This document shows, in pieces, positions 1-10,095 of a stretch of 64,000 nucleotides of DNA (within the stretch, counting starts at the first letter, position 1; each line of letters begins with the position of its first letter). The stretch comes from Luidia sarsii (lineage: Eukaryota; Echinodermata; Asteroidea; Paxillosida; Luidiidae): NCBI GenBank assembly GCA_949987565.1, contig OX465121.1, positions 3,861,117 to 3,925,116 on the forward strand, written 5' to 3'. The notes under the pieces were generated by a model that did not search any database, was not told the DNA's origin, and was given only the letters and a program-made list of their open reading frames with translations. The translations under genes were made by a program, and so were the position numbers.

Positions 1-87
1 GGTTAATTTAGCCAGTAAGCACTTTGCACTATTTTGGGATATTACTCTAAATACTAAGTTCCATCCAAAACGTAACTTCTCTCTTAC

Positions 88-176
88 CCTGGCTTAGTGG
101 AACTAAAGAACTTCAGCACGCACTCCTCTCCACTTGAACAATCGAACGCTCTCGCTATATCCTTGCTTAGAAAGAT
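88..176 (-). CDS. KHK: KHK exon 6
   Basis: The 89-nt exon has acceptor TTTTCAG and donor CCAGG|GTAAGA. It encodes IFLSKDIARAFDCSSGEECV and then LKFFSSTKP plus two bases, matching the human segment VFVSKDVAKHLGF onward. It directly follows ADL of exon 5 in phase 0. It is too short to appear as a long ORF and was found by reading the minus strand next to the window edge. Confidence 0.88.
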
Positions 177-3100
177 CTGAAAATGATCGTTTAAAATACT
201 TGAAATACTAAAAATAGCACAATCAGAATTAAAATAGCTTCAATAGTCCCACCCCGAGCTGCCTGATTTTTTTTCAGCAGTCAATCGGGCAAATCACTGA
301 GCACTCAGCGCTTACAAAGCGTCGATCGAGTAGGGAAAACCCTCATTAAATTTCACTCAATTTCTCGACGCAAGCATCACACACGAATCAAGTCATACAA
401 TTTGTTTTGCATTATTGCAAGTGTATTGACTATAAGATATTCAGAGAGCATTGACGCTGTCTGGAAAAGTGTGTGGGGGTGTGTGTGTGTGTGTGGGGAC
501 GTTACAAATGACAGAGGACAGACAGATGAGGAAAAGTGACAGACAATTAGACAAGGAAGACATCAAAGGGAAAGGCAGGAAGGAAGGGGAGGGGATCTAA
601 GATTAAGGATCAGAGGAAACGTCTTCTGACTTTGAGGCAAATGGGGTCGGTGATTGAAGGTTTGCGGTAAAACCATGTAGCACTTCTCTTTCAAAAAGGA
701 GTGTGGCTCTGAAAAGAGCCGGTAACTCAACGTTTGGTGTAGTGTGTATCTGCCCGTCATCGGGAAAGTACGACGGCGGGTCTCCCGATCGACGACGGGT
801 AGAGTATACTATGCATACTACCCTTCCCTTCCCTTCCCTTCCCTTCCCTTCCCTTCCCTTCCCTTCCCTTCCCTTCCCTTCCCTTCCCTTCCCTTCCCTT
901 CCCTTCCCTTCCCTTCCCTTCCCTTCCATTCCCTTCCCTTCCCTTCCCTTCCCTTCCCTTCCCTTCCCTTCCCTTCCCTTCCCTTCCCTTCCCTTCCCTT
1001 CCCTTCCCTTCCCTTCCCTTCCCTTCCCTTCCCTTCCCTTCCCTTCCCTTCCCTTCCCTTCCCTTCCCTTCCCTTCCCTTCCCTTCCCTTCCCTTCCCTT
1101 CCCTTCCCTTCCCTTCCCTTCCCTTCCCTTCCCTTCCCTTCCCTTCCCTTCCCTTCCCTTCCCTTCCCTTCCCTTCCCTTCCCTTCCCTTCCCTTCCCTT
1201 CCCTTCCCTTCCCTTCCCTTCCCTTCCCTTCCCTTCCCTTCCCTTCCCTTCCCTTCCCTTCCCTTCCCTTCCCTTCCCTTCCCTTCCCTTCCCTTCCCTT
1301 CCCTTCCCTTCCCTTCCCTTCCCTTCCCTTCCCTTCCCTTCCCTTCCCTTCCCTTCCCTTCCCTTCCCTTCCCTTCCCTTCCCTTCCCTTCCCTTCCCTT
1401 CCCTTCCCTTCCCTTCCCTTCCCTCCCCTTCCCTCCCCTTCCCTCCCCTTCCCTCCCCTTCCCTCCCCTTCCCTCCCCTTCCCTCCCCTTCCCTCCCCTT
1501 CCCTCCCCTTCCCTCCCCTTCCCTCCCCTTCCCTCCCCTTCCCTCCCCTTCCCTCCCCTTCCCTCCCCTTCCCTCCCCTTCCCTCCCCTTCCCTCCCCTT
1601 CCCTCCCCTTCCCTCCCCTTCCCTCCCCTTCCCTCCCCTTCCCTCCCCTTCCCTCCCCTTCCCTCCCCTTCCCTCCCCTTCCCTCCCCTTCCCTCCCCTT
1701 CCCTCCCCTTCCCTCCCCTTCCCTCCCCTTCCCTCCCCTTCCCTCCCCTTCCCTCCCCTTCCCTCCCCTTCCCTCCCCTTCCCTCCCCTTCCCTCCCCTT
1801 CCCTCCCCTTCCCTCCCCTTCCCTCCCCTTCCCTCCCCTTCCCTCCCCTTCCCTCCCCTTCCCTCCCCTTCCCTCCCCTTCCCTCCCCTTCCCTCCCCTT
1901 CCCTCCCCTTCCCTCCCCTTCCCTCCCCTTCCCTCCCCTTCCCTCCCCTTCCCTCCCCTTCCCTCCCCTTCCCTCCCCTTCCCTCCCCTTCCCTCCCCTT
2001 CCCTCCCCTTCCCTCCCCTTCCCTCCCCTTCCCTCCCCTTCCCTCCCCTTCCCTCCCCTTCCCTCCCCTTCCCTCCCCTTCCCTCCCCTTCCCTCCCCTT
2101 CCCTCCCCTTCCCTCCCCTTCCCTCCCCTTCCCTCCCCTTCCCTCCCCTTCCCTCCCCTTCCCTCCCCTTCCCTCCCCTTCCCTCCCCTTCCCTCCCCTT
2201 CCCTCCCCTTCCCTCCCCTTCCCTCCCCTTCCCTCCCCTTCCCTCCCCTTCCCTCCCCTTCCCTCCCCTTCCCTCCCCTTCCCTCCCCTTCCCTCCCCTT
2301 CCCTCCCCTTCCCTCCCCTTCCCTCCCCTTCCCTCCCCTTCCCTCCCCTTCCCTCCCCTTCCCTCCCCTTCCCTCCCCTTCCCTCCCCTTCCCTCCCCTT
2401 CCCTCCCCTTCCCTCCCCTTCCCTCCCCTTCCCTCCCCTTCCCTCCCCTTCCCGCCCCTTCCCGCCCCTTCCCGCCCCTTCCCGCCCCTTCCCGCCCCTT
2501 CCCGCCCCTTCCCGCCCCTTCCCGCCCCTTCCCGCCCCTTCCCGCCCCGCCCCGCCCCGCCCCGCCCCGCCCCGCCCCTTCCCGCCCCTTCCCGCCCCTT
2601 CCCGCCCCTTCCCGCCCCTTCCCGCCCCTTCCCTTCCCGCCCCTCCCCTCCCCTACCCTCGCCTGCCCCTGCCCTCCCTCCCCCTCCCCCGGAGCTCACC
2701 AGGTCTGCTTTGGGCAGGAGGTCGTTCACATACGCCTTCCATTTCGGCTTCTCAATCTCCACCGAGATGTAGATGGGAGGCAAGGAGGAATCTCCGAGCC
2801 CTCGGTTGTACTCGTCTACAACGTCGATCATTTTTATCACCTCCGGAATATTGCGACCCTGGAAAACACGAGAACCAGAAGAGATTTCGTACATACATTT
2901 TGCAAACTGCTTTACTGAGTCAACCGCCCAAAGTGTTATCATTAAACATGTAGAGGGCATTTTCACAGTGCCTTTTGAGAAGGGCCTGTTGGAATCGAAC
3001 AGTCTGCCAGCTTGCTTCTTTTCTTTAATTATGTCTTCTATCACCTATTTTGCATCTCCCACTTCCCCTCACGTTGTGTCCGTACCACGCAGCCTTTGAG

Positions 3101-6100
3101 AAGGATCGATACACCAGTGGTCGATTTCATGAAACTCTTTGTAACTTCAATAGTTAGAGCGTGAGTGATACAAATAAACCATACGGCCTTTTTGACTTTG
3201 ACATGAGTTTGGCCTTTTAAATGTGGGGGAACTGCATTTTGTCATTTTGGTATAACATAATATAGACCAGTAATCAACATCTCTGCAGTAGGGGCCTACC
3301 TAAAGCAAAGGAATCGTTGAATAAGACAATATTTCTAATAGAATGTACGAGACGTAAGAGAAACTGATCCAGCAAACCCCTTCTCATAAACGAACAGTGC
3401 ACCTCACCTCGAAATGAATCCACTTGTAGTCTTCGAAGTTGATCGAGTCGAAGTCTTCACACTTCAGTTCGGGCAGAGTCCTGCCAAATTGAACACACAG
3501 AACCTCTGAAATCAAATACCGTAGCTCACTAAATAAGATAGGTCAGAAAATCTGGCTGGGCCAGGATATGAAAACAGGCCTCTGATATACAGTACCATGG
3601 CTCTGACAACCCAATCTAAGGCTTTAGCCTTCCCAAAGTAGCTGGGTGCTAGGATGGGGGCACCAGTCTTTCAGAAGCATTCAACAAATGGCTGGTTGGG
3701 GACTGGAAAGCTCACGTGGTATTACCAGGACAGCCTTGGTATTCGAATAATCAAGGCAGGCTTCGAATCCCTGTCAATTTAAGTCGAGTTTTCCCGGCTC
3801 TCGCGTTTACTTTCCTGAGTGTGTTTCTTTCACGGGAAGCATTTCAAGAACTTCATGGAAGAGCTTGGGAAAATTAAAAGGAAGAGTCATTCTACTGGAT
3901 GTTGAGAACGTGTAGTAAAACAATGGCCCTTTATCACGAAGTTAAGACTTTATTAAACAATGTATAAGGTCTCTTTCCTTTAAGGTATTTCTCAAAATTT
4001 GGCACTTTTTGCCATCTGAAGACCCACTGGAAAATGCCAACTGAATTATCTTGTGGGTCAACTGAATGAACTGGCTCGCTAATTGAATAAATTGACAGGC
4101 CAGCCGAATGGATTGAAAGCAGTTGAGATGAGTGGCAAGCCAGTTGAGTCAATTGGCTAAAGCCAATCAGATCAATTAAAGGCTAGTTGAAATAATTGGC
4201 AGGCCAGTTCAACTCATTTTACAGAATTGACAAGCCAATTGACAGGTGAGCTGGATCAATATTGACAAGCCATTTTGATCAACTGACAGGCCATCTTGAT
4301 CAACTGACAGGCCAGCTGGATCAATTGACAGGCCAGCTGGATCAATTGACCGACCAGGTGGATCAATTGACAGGCCATCTGGATCAATTGAGAGGCCATT
4401 TGGATCAACTGACAGGCCAGCTGGATCAATTGACAAGCCAGCTGGAACAATTGACAAGCCAGCTGGATCAATTGACAAGCCAGCTGGATCAATTGACAAG
4501 CCATCTGGATCAATGACAGACCAGCTGGATCCATTGATAAGCCATCTGGATCAATTGACAGGCCAGCTGGATCAATTGACAAGCCAGCTGGAACAATTGA
4601 CAAGCCAGCTGGATCAATTGACAAGCCAGCTGGATCAATTGACAAGCCATCTGGATCAATGACAGACCAGCTGGATCAATTGATAAGCCATCTGGATCAA
4701 TTGACAGGCCAGCTGGATCAATTGAGAAGCCAGCTGGATCAATTGACATATCAGCTGGATCAATTGACAAGCCATCTGGATCAATTGACAGGCCAGCTGG
4801 ATCAATTAGCAAGCCAGCTGGATCAATTGACAAGCCATCTGGATCAATGACAGACCAGCTGGATCAATTGAGAAGCCAGCTGGATCAATTGACATATCAG
4901 CTGGATCAATTGACAAGCCATCTGGATCAATTGACAGGCCAGCTGGATCAATTAGCAAGCCAGCTGGATCAATTGACAAGCCAGCTGGATCAATTGATAT
5001 GACATGCAGTTGGATCAATTGACAGGCCAGTTGGATCAATATTGATAGGACATGCAGTTGGATCAATTGACAGGCCAGTTGGATTAATTGGCGGCCAGTT
5101 AATTGGTGGCCCCTTGTATCAATGTGAGGGCTACGTGAACGAATTGGAGGGCCAGTTAGTTACCATGCGAGTCTGACGGCTGATACAAAGATAAGTAAGG
5201 GTGAAGCCCTGCAAATAATACTTACCTGTTTTTGTGCATGATGGTCCTGGTACCCGTGGACGTGCTGGTGATCACGCAGGAGACAGGGGTTTTGCAGTCG
5301 TCGAAATAAACGCAGCCACTGAAAGCCACCTCGTGTTTCTGTAAATCCTCAGTGATGATGCTATGTCAGGATGGAGCACAAGGTATCACGATTCGGCATG
5401 TAAACAATATCAGAAAGTATATTAAAAAATGACAGTCACTGAGATGGGCCATCGAGGGCCATTTCCATGGAGCCGCTTAACATTCAAATTCATGACTTTT
5501 TCGGCAATCTTCTAGGCACATTTTGACACCAATTTTATTAAAATTGGAGGTGCCGTTCCCTGAAAATGGAAATGTTCAGGGGCATTGTATAGGTTGATGG
5601 AAATGTTTTCCATTGACCTACATTACATAAAAGCGTATACAAGGTGCATAGGGCATTTCTTTTCAGGAATTCCTTTGCATAATTGGCTCATTAATATTGC
5701 TGTATGCAATTATTGGTTCTTCGTATTTTATTATCATTGTAAAATTCATGCAAATTGTGGAAATTCGATAAAAAACATAGGAAATTCAATAAAAACATGA
5801 AAAAGCAAAACAAAATGAATCATGACTAATTAATGAGCTATAATTAGAGGATTTTGTTTTTTAAATGCAAATGTACACAAAAAATGTTTAATTCTCTATT
5901 GTCCTGCAAAAATCCATTTGAATCCATCCTTGAACAACCAAGATCTGAGTGGGGGCGGTATAAAATCCCACCGGCTATGAGATGGTCAGTATAACCCAGC
6001 TCTTTGAGGGCCTTAATTAAGCACCAATGTTTCTTTACCACTCAAAGAGCCGGAGGTAGTATTTTGCGCCCCGTATTTTTTTGGTGCGTCAGTGATTCTG

Positions 6101-9100
6101 TTTCGCTTACTGAGGCTTCATGATTTTGTGGTCAGCTAATTAGGCACATTTGGACATCCAATTTTATTAAAAATGGAGCTGCCGTTCTCTGACAGTGTAC
6201 GTTTTTCAGGGCCATGGTATAGTTTGCTTTGATTAGTTTCCATTGACTTATAATTATCACATAAGACATAGTGCATTTTGCTTGAGTTCTTTTGCATAAT
6301 ATTAGCTCACTTATATTGCAGTATGCAATTGTTGGTGCTTCTTGTTTCATTAGCATCGTACAATTCATCCAACCACTGCAAACAGATGAAAAACACTGAG
6401 AAGATGACAAAAGCCAAAATAATTTAATCATGAATAAACAACGAGCTATAATTAGACAAAACACTAATTTATTAAAATAAAAGTTTACACAAACGTTCAT
6501 TGTGTCATTCTCTATTACCCTATCAAATTTTATTGGAATCCATAATTGAACGACAGAGATCGGGGGGGGGGGGGGGGCGGAATCCGCCCCGGCTGTGTGT
6601 TGGTCAAAATAACCCGGCTCTTTGAGAGTTAAAGGTCCTATACAACATTGGTGATGGTCACAATATTGCCACCAGCAGTGTAAAAAAATAATCGATACTC
6701 GCGAGTAATAAACTATTCATCGATTTTTCAGTGAAGATTTCTCGAAAAGTACAGCATCCCAGACCGTAAGATTTCAATATGACGATTCTATCAAGACCAT
6801 CCAAAAACTGTGTAAATTAGAAGGAAATATGTAGACATGTTTTACGATCTTTCCAATGTTGTATTGGGCCTTTAAGGACAACCATTCTCTCTTGGAAAAA
6901 TCCGGCTGCAAGCCAAAGTTTCGGTTGCATTTCGTCCCAAAAAGCATCAAGTTGAATATGGATGGCGATCTTGTTATAACCGGGGAAGTATCTCCAAGCT
7001 GATAGCAGAAGCCAGCAGCCAGGTGCATCGGGCTTGTGCAGGACAACAGGGAGAAGTGGTTGATTTTGACCCTGTCTTTCTGACCTTGGCTGGTGGATCT
7101 GAACTCTAGCTTACTTGGACAGAAAGTGACGTGCCAGGGTGCCCATGTACTCTACGCGCACTCCAAGCTGGGACAGGACGACCGATGTATTGGACGCGTT
7201 GCCACCTCGCGACCAGAGCTGTTCCTGAACTCTGGGGAGAAAGAAGGGGACAAACACAAAATACGATTGACTCCTAGAACCCCATTTCAGGGGCCAACAC
7301 TACATAGCAGAAGCTCACTCTCCAAAATGCATTTCAATCCCAGCTGGGCCTCTGAGAAAAGGCCCTGCTAGGATCGAAATGGCAGGGTTGATTAATTTTG
7401 AGATACACATAATACTATTGTATGCAGGTTTCTTGTGAATTGCACTTTGTATACATCCATCATACAAAATACCGGAACTTCCCCAAGCCTTGGCACGCCG
7501 ACAACAATTTTTACAAGTTTACATTTTTTGTCCTGAATGGTGTTCTGTGAAGGAAAGTGGTATTAAGTTGTTGTTGCTTTTGCTTCAGCAAAAGATATAA
7601 ACGATATTATTTGGAACGATTTTGTTCCGTTTCCCTGAATCCGAGGCCCATGGGCCTACTGTACAAATCAGCGTCTTGTTCCGTTCTGAAATTTGTGACC
7701 CGGTACATCATAATGAGGAGTAACCCCCACTTTTGAGATTTTGAGATTTTCTAATGATGTGAAAGGGTGTATTATTAGCTTTCAAATGATATCAGAATTT
7801 CCTGTAATACATTAACTTTCCGAAAATAAACTTAAAAAAGAAAATTGATTCTTAATCGAATTGAGAAGATACTTTGACTTTAGGCGTTGTTTACTCGAAA
7901 AGTGTTTTGGCGGGATATTCCTCATGTTGCTGTGACGGGTCACATTTAACCATCGATTTGTCGTTGTATCTATCTCTTGACAATCTGTCTAGTTAGTTGG
8001 CATAAGAAGATTTCAAATTTGAGACCTGTGAAACTGGAACCTAGGAATGATTTTCGGTAATTTGGTCAATATCAGACAGCACCGGGTGTCTCCTACCGTA
8101 CGTAGTCATGATAATCCGGAAATCTTGCTAACTAAAGAGTGCAAATGCGTGGGTTTCCGGTCGATGTTTGTAAACAAAAGAAGGGTCCATTGGCCCGAGT
8201 AGCCTGACTGGCCTGCGCCAGATCGCAGCGAGGTCCCCGGGACTCGAACCCGCGACTAGTCGGGACTAGAACTAGTCGACTCTTCGGGCAGGCTGCCATC
8301 TAAGGGCTGGATAGCTCAGTTGGTAAGAGCGCCGGTGCGCAAAACCTGAGATCTCGGGCCATTGTTCATTTAATTTATATTAACATATTCAAGAAGGGAT
8401 ACAGTACCAGTTTTCGGTGCCAATTTTGAAAGAAAGAAATAACTTTTACTTCTAACCTGGTTTAACATATTTCTATTTGTATGTATTATTGTAGTCATTC
8501 ATTGATTCATGCATTACGTTTTAGTTTTCATTTATTTGTTTAATTGTTAATTTACTATATCAACAGCTGACAAGCTTATGATGAACTTATGATGAACTTA
8601 TAAAGTTGCAGATTAATTGGAAGGAGTAGGCCTTACTGACTAAAATGACGGTTTGATATTAGCAGGAGCTTTCTCAAAGGATTCAACCGCCAAGCCATTC
8701 CGATGTTTGACAATTTGATCTGAAAGACTATGTTGCAAAATTGCCATTTTTTTATAAGTTGAAAGAGCTGAGTAGGAGGTTTGCAGTGATACAATGCATA
8801 CCATCTCTTAAGAGAAGGGGCACGGCCATAAAAAGAGCCGGTTACTCGACGTTTCGAATGGTGTGTACCACAAACCAACTACTTGGTATTTCCACCATGT
8901 AAACCTTCAAATCTTATTTAAAGGCACTATACAACATTGGTAAAGGTTAAAAGATTGCCACAGTTCGTGTGTTACACCATAAAACATTCCGAAAAGGCAA
9001 TACTGCGAAGGTTTTAGCAGACAAATAAAAAAAAGTCATCACGGTTTTCCCACCGTTCTGTAGTGTAAGAAATGGTTTATCACTCACGACTAATAAACTA

Positions 9101-9445
9101 TTAATTTGTCGACGTTTGAGTGAAGATTTCACGAAAAGTACAGCATTCCAGACCATAAGATTCCAACATAGGATTAAAATAATCATGACAATCTCCAAAC
9201 TGTGTAAATTAGAAGGAGATCTGGGGACATCGACGCTTTCCGAAAATATATTGGATGACTGAAAAATACGGACAAGAGGAAACAATCTATAGGGGGCCTA
9301 TTTACCGTGTGTCTGAGTCCTCTGCGGGATAGGCGGTCACCTCGTTGACGATGTCTAGGCACGCCAGGCCGACCAAGAGCACCCGTCTGTCTCCCTCATC
9401 GTCTGCCAAACAGTCACCTCCTCTCGCCTCGTACGGAGATGTCAT
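88..9445 (-). CDS. KHK: Ketohexokinase (fructokinase), exons 1-6, 3' end outside window
   Basis: Ketohexokinase phosphorylates fructose to fructose-1-phosphate in the cytosol using ATP; it belongs to the PfkB/ribokinase family. Six minus-strand exons join with matching phases (9306-9445, 7115-7231, 5226-5360, 3408-3480, 2700-2858, 88-176), giving 237 complete codons plus two bases, against about 298 residues in human KHK. Residues lining the sugar site in the human enzyme are kept: Asp31 (human Asp15) in LACLD, and Gly57, Asn58 and Asn61 (human 41, 42, 45) in RGGNASN. Other matching stretches are YKWIHFEGRN, SVEIEKPK and IFLSKDIA. The N-terminus is 16 residues longer than in human. The GAGD catalytic motif and C-terminus must lie left of base 1. 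Introns are loaded with repeats, including a 1.9-kb array in intron 5. Seen: exons, phases and motifs. Known: the family's chemistry. A complete, active enzyme cannot be confirmed from this part. Confidence 0.93.
251..400 (+). repeat. 3' part of a tRNA-derived SINE
   Basis: The sequence from CCCCGAGCTGCCTGA through the block ATCACTGAGCACTCAGCGC and AACCCTCATTAAAT is shared, with divergence, with the tail of the SINE at 47250-47440. The tRNA-like head is missing here, so this is a 5'-truncated copy in the KHK intron. A GT-rich run (about 471-498) and nothing else recognisable fill the rest of 401-650. Confidence 0.55.
652..815. repeat. Partial MITE, family B (GTTTGCGGT termini)
   Basis: It starts with TTTGCGGTAAAACCATGTA and continues with a hairpin containing GGCTCTGAAAAGAGCC and CAACGTTT, as in the complete copy at 34264-34411. 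The right end is replaced by the CCCTT array, so the array may have grown from within or beside this element. Confidence 0.6.
820..2690. repeat. 1.9-kb CCCTT / CCCTCCCCTT / CCCGCCCCTT array
   Basis: The array is layered. Pure CCCTT pentamers run to about 1420 with a single CCATT variant near 926. About 103 decamers CCCTCCCCTT follow, essentially without error, to 2450. CCCGCCCCTT decamers with a short CCCGC core reach about 2640, then a degenerate C-rich tail to 2690. On the KHK transcript this is a purine strand (GGGAA/GGGGA). Long open frames across it on both strands exist only because the repeats contain no stop codons. Confidence 0.98.
2700..2858 (-). CDS. KHK: KHK exon 5
   Basis: The 159-nt exon is 53 whole codons, from GRNIPEVIKMIDVVDEYN to NDLLPKADL, with SVEIEKPK in the middle as in the human enzyme. 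The acceptor is TTTTCCAG and the donor CTG|GTGAGC at 2699. Only about ten bases after this donor the intron enters the giant GGGGA-rich array (on the transcribed sense). Confidence 0.92.
2859..3407. other. KHK intron 4
   Basis: This is an intron on the minus strand between exons 5 and 4. No repeat family, exon or RNA gene was recognised in it. A plus-strand frame across 2773-3099 partly overlaps exon 5 and is a shadow. Confidence 0.6.
3408..3480 (-). CDS. KHK: KHK exon 4
   Basis: The 73-nt exon completes the arginine codon AG|G and encodes TLPELKCEDFDSINFEDYKW followed by IHFE. The acceptor is TTGGCAG and the donor GAG|GTGAGG. It aligns with the human segment around FKWIHIEGRN. Confidence 0.92.
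4060..5110. repeat. 21-bp minisatellite in KHK intron 3
   Basis: About 45 units of GCCAGCTGGATCAATTGACAA are present, degenerate at both edges (4060-4230 and 5000-5110) and regular inside, with longer blocks (around 160 bp) themselves duplicated. Because 21 is a multiple of three and the unit has few stops, it reads as SIDPAGL repeats on the minus strand and DQLTGQL-like repeats on the plus strand. It lies between KHK exons 4 and 3. The remaining intron (3481-4059, 5111-5225) shows nothing I recognise. Confidence 0.93.
5226..5360 (-). CDS. KHK: KHK exon 3 (single 135-nt version)
   Basis: The 135-nt exon has acceptor ACATAG and donor CAG|GTAAG. It encodes IITEDLQKHEVAFSGCVYF and then the beta-clasp strand segment ending GTRTIMHKN. 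Its length equals the mutually exclusive exons 3A and 3C of vertebrate KHK, but I see only one copy between exons 2 and 4. Confidence 0.92.
5500..6640. repeat. Two diverged copies of a ~550-bp repeat
   Basis: Copies at about 5510-6050 and 6130-6635 share, in order: AATTTTATTAAAA-TGGAG followed by TGCCGTTC; a segment with TTTTGCATAAT; TTCTCTATT; a GATC-TGAG or G-run; and CCCGGCTCTTTGAG. They lie in KHK intron 2. The second copy contains a G homopolymer (about 6563-6578). No coding content was seen. Confidence 0.6.
6628..6880. mobile_element. MITE family C copy
   Basis: The termini are TTAAAGGTCCTATACAACA and, inverted, TTGTATTGGGCCTTTAA. The inside carries the family blocks CGCGAGTAATAAACTAT, AGTACAGCATCCCAGACCGT and CTGTGTAAATTAGAAGGAAA also found at 8919-9298, 34453-34778 and 50951-51545. 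Confidence 0.75.
7115..7231 (-). CDS. KHK: KHK exon 2 (GGN motif)
   Basis: The acceptor follows a strong pyrimidine tract (CCCCTTCTTTCTCCCCAG) and the donor is GTAAGC at 7114. The 117 nt continue codon CG|A and end AA|C. The translation includes WSRGGNASNTSVVLSQLG, the glycine/asparagine sugar-binding segment of ketohexokinases, then EYMGTLARHFLS. Confidence 0.93.
7694..7944. mobile_element. MITE family A, copy 1
   Basis: A 251-bp element in KHK intron 1 begins TGTGACCCGGTACATCA and ends TGCTGTGACGGGTCACA. The inner sequence (CTTTTGAGATTTTGAGAT, GCTTTCAAATGATATCA, GAGAAGATACTTTGACTT, GGCGTTGTTTACTCGAAAAG) is shared with nine other copies in this window. TT lies on both sides. Confidence 0.9.
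8206..8362 (+). repeat. tRNA-like repeat (degenerate)
   Basis: GGGCTGGATAGCTCAGTTGG followed by TAAGAGC keeps a tRNA D-arm with paired GCTC/GAGC, and the next arm presents GCA in the anticodon position. The copy decays after GATCTCGGG. Just upstream at 8240-8262, GGGACTCGAACCCGCGAC is an inverted T-arm (B-box) of another tRNA-like unit. Neither side makes a full acceptor stem, so these are tRNA-derived repeats and not tRNA genes. Confidence 0.55.
8775..8885. repeat. Partial MITE, family B
   Basis: The stretch contains GTTTGCAGTGATACAATGCA, the block CTTAAGAGAAGGGGCACGG and AAAAGAGCCGGTTACTCGAC as in the complete copy at 34264-34411. The right terminus is lost. Confidence 0.55.
8919..9298. 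mobile_element. MITE family C, next to the KHK exon 1 donor
   Basis: It starts TTAAAGGCACTATACAACAT and carries the family inner blocks (CACGACTAATAAACTATTAA, AGTACAGCATTCCAGACC, CTGTGTAAATTAGAAGGAG). Its right end reaches to within a few bases of the exon 1 splice donor at 9305, where the terminal repeat is degraded (GGGGGCCTATTTACCG). Confidence 0.7.
9306..9445 (-). CDS. KHK: KHK exon 1 (start codon)
   Basis: The ATG is at 9445-9443 and an in-frame TAG lies 15 bases upstream on the minus strand, so this start is the first possible one in the frame. The exon encodes 46 codons plus CG and ends at a GTAAAT donor (9305). It carries the first beta strand of the PfkB fold, VLLVGLACLDIVNEV, including the substrate aspartate, followed by PAEDSDT. 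The first 21 residues (acidic, starting MTSPYEARGGDC) have no counterpart in the human protein. Confidence 0.92.
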
Positions 9446-10095
9446 ACTCGGCCACTGCTACACTGGTGAGCTTCTGAGTAGAAATACTAGAACAATAATT
9501 GATATACATGTACAAACAAAAATCAATACTTGAATGCCCAAAATGGTGACAACCCCCCCCCCCCCTCAAATTCAATTTGTTTAAAGTGGAACGGATTGCG
9601 GTGACACAATGCAACACCTCTCTTTTGAGACGGGATGCGGCTTTGAGAAGAGCCGGTAACTCAACGTTTCGGGCAGTGTGTACTCTGCCCGTCGTCGGAG
9701 ACTATGTGTCCCGGAAAATCAATTAAGTTTCAACACGACATTCCAGTAGCCTCTGAGTATCTGTAAATACTATATAGGCCGCTATGCACGGATCGGACCT
9801 TCCCGATTTTGAGAGGATCGTTCGGCATTGCAGGCCGCGGGATTTCCTGCATGCCATAGACGATGCGATACTGACACCATCCAACGGAACACTTATAACA
9901 AGCATGTATCAGCGATGGAGAAAAAAAAAGTTGGTGGATTTCGGTCAAAAGACCTATACAATACTTTGATGTTTGTTGCCGAGCGATTACAAGAGAAATG
10001 TTGTACAACTGCCTGTATCTTGTTTTATTTATCTATAGAGGATTTTATTTATCTATAGAGGATTTTATTTATCTATAGAGGATTTATATATAATC
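9446..10095. other. KHK upstream region
   Basis: This is the expected 5' UTR and promoter side of KHK. A C homopolymer (9549-9564), a partial family B repeat (9588-9715, with GCGGTGACACAATG and AAGAGCCGGTAACTCAACG) and about three copies of a 19-bp unit ATTTATCTATAGAGGATTT (10025-10088) were seen. No TATA box or other promoter element can be assigned with confidence. Confidence 0.5.

Noticed and set aside
603..3044. Long open frames of 689-813 codons on both strands
   Set aside because: They read through the CCCTT/GGGGA array, which has no stop codons. Only the 2700-2858 part is a real exon (KHK exon 5).
4209..5066. SIDPAGL / DQLTGQL repeat 'proteins' in several frames and both strands
   Set aside because: The 21-bp unit is divisible by three and lacks stops. 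The repeat lies in a KHK intron, without splice or start signals, and frames change with small indels.
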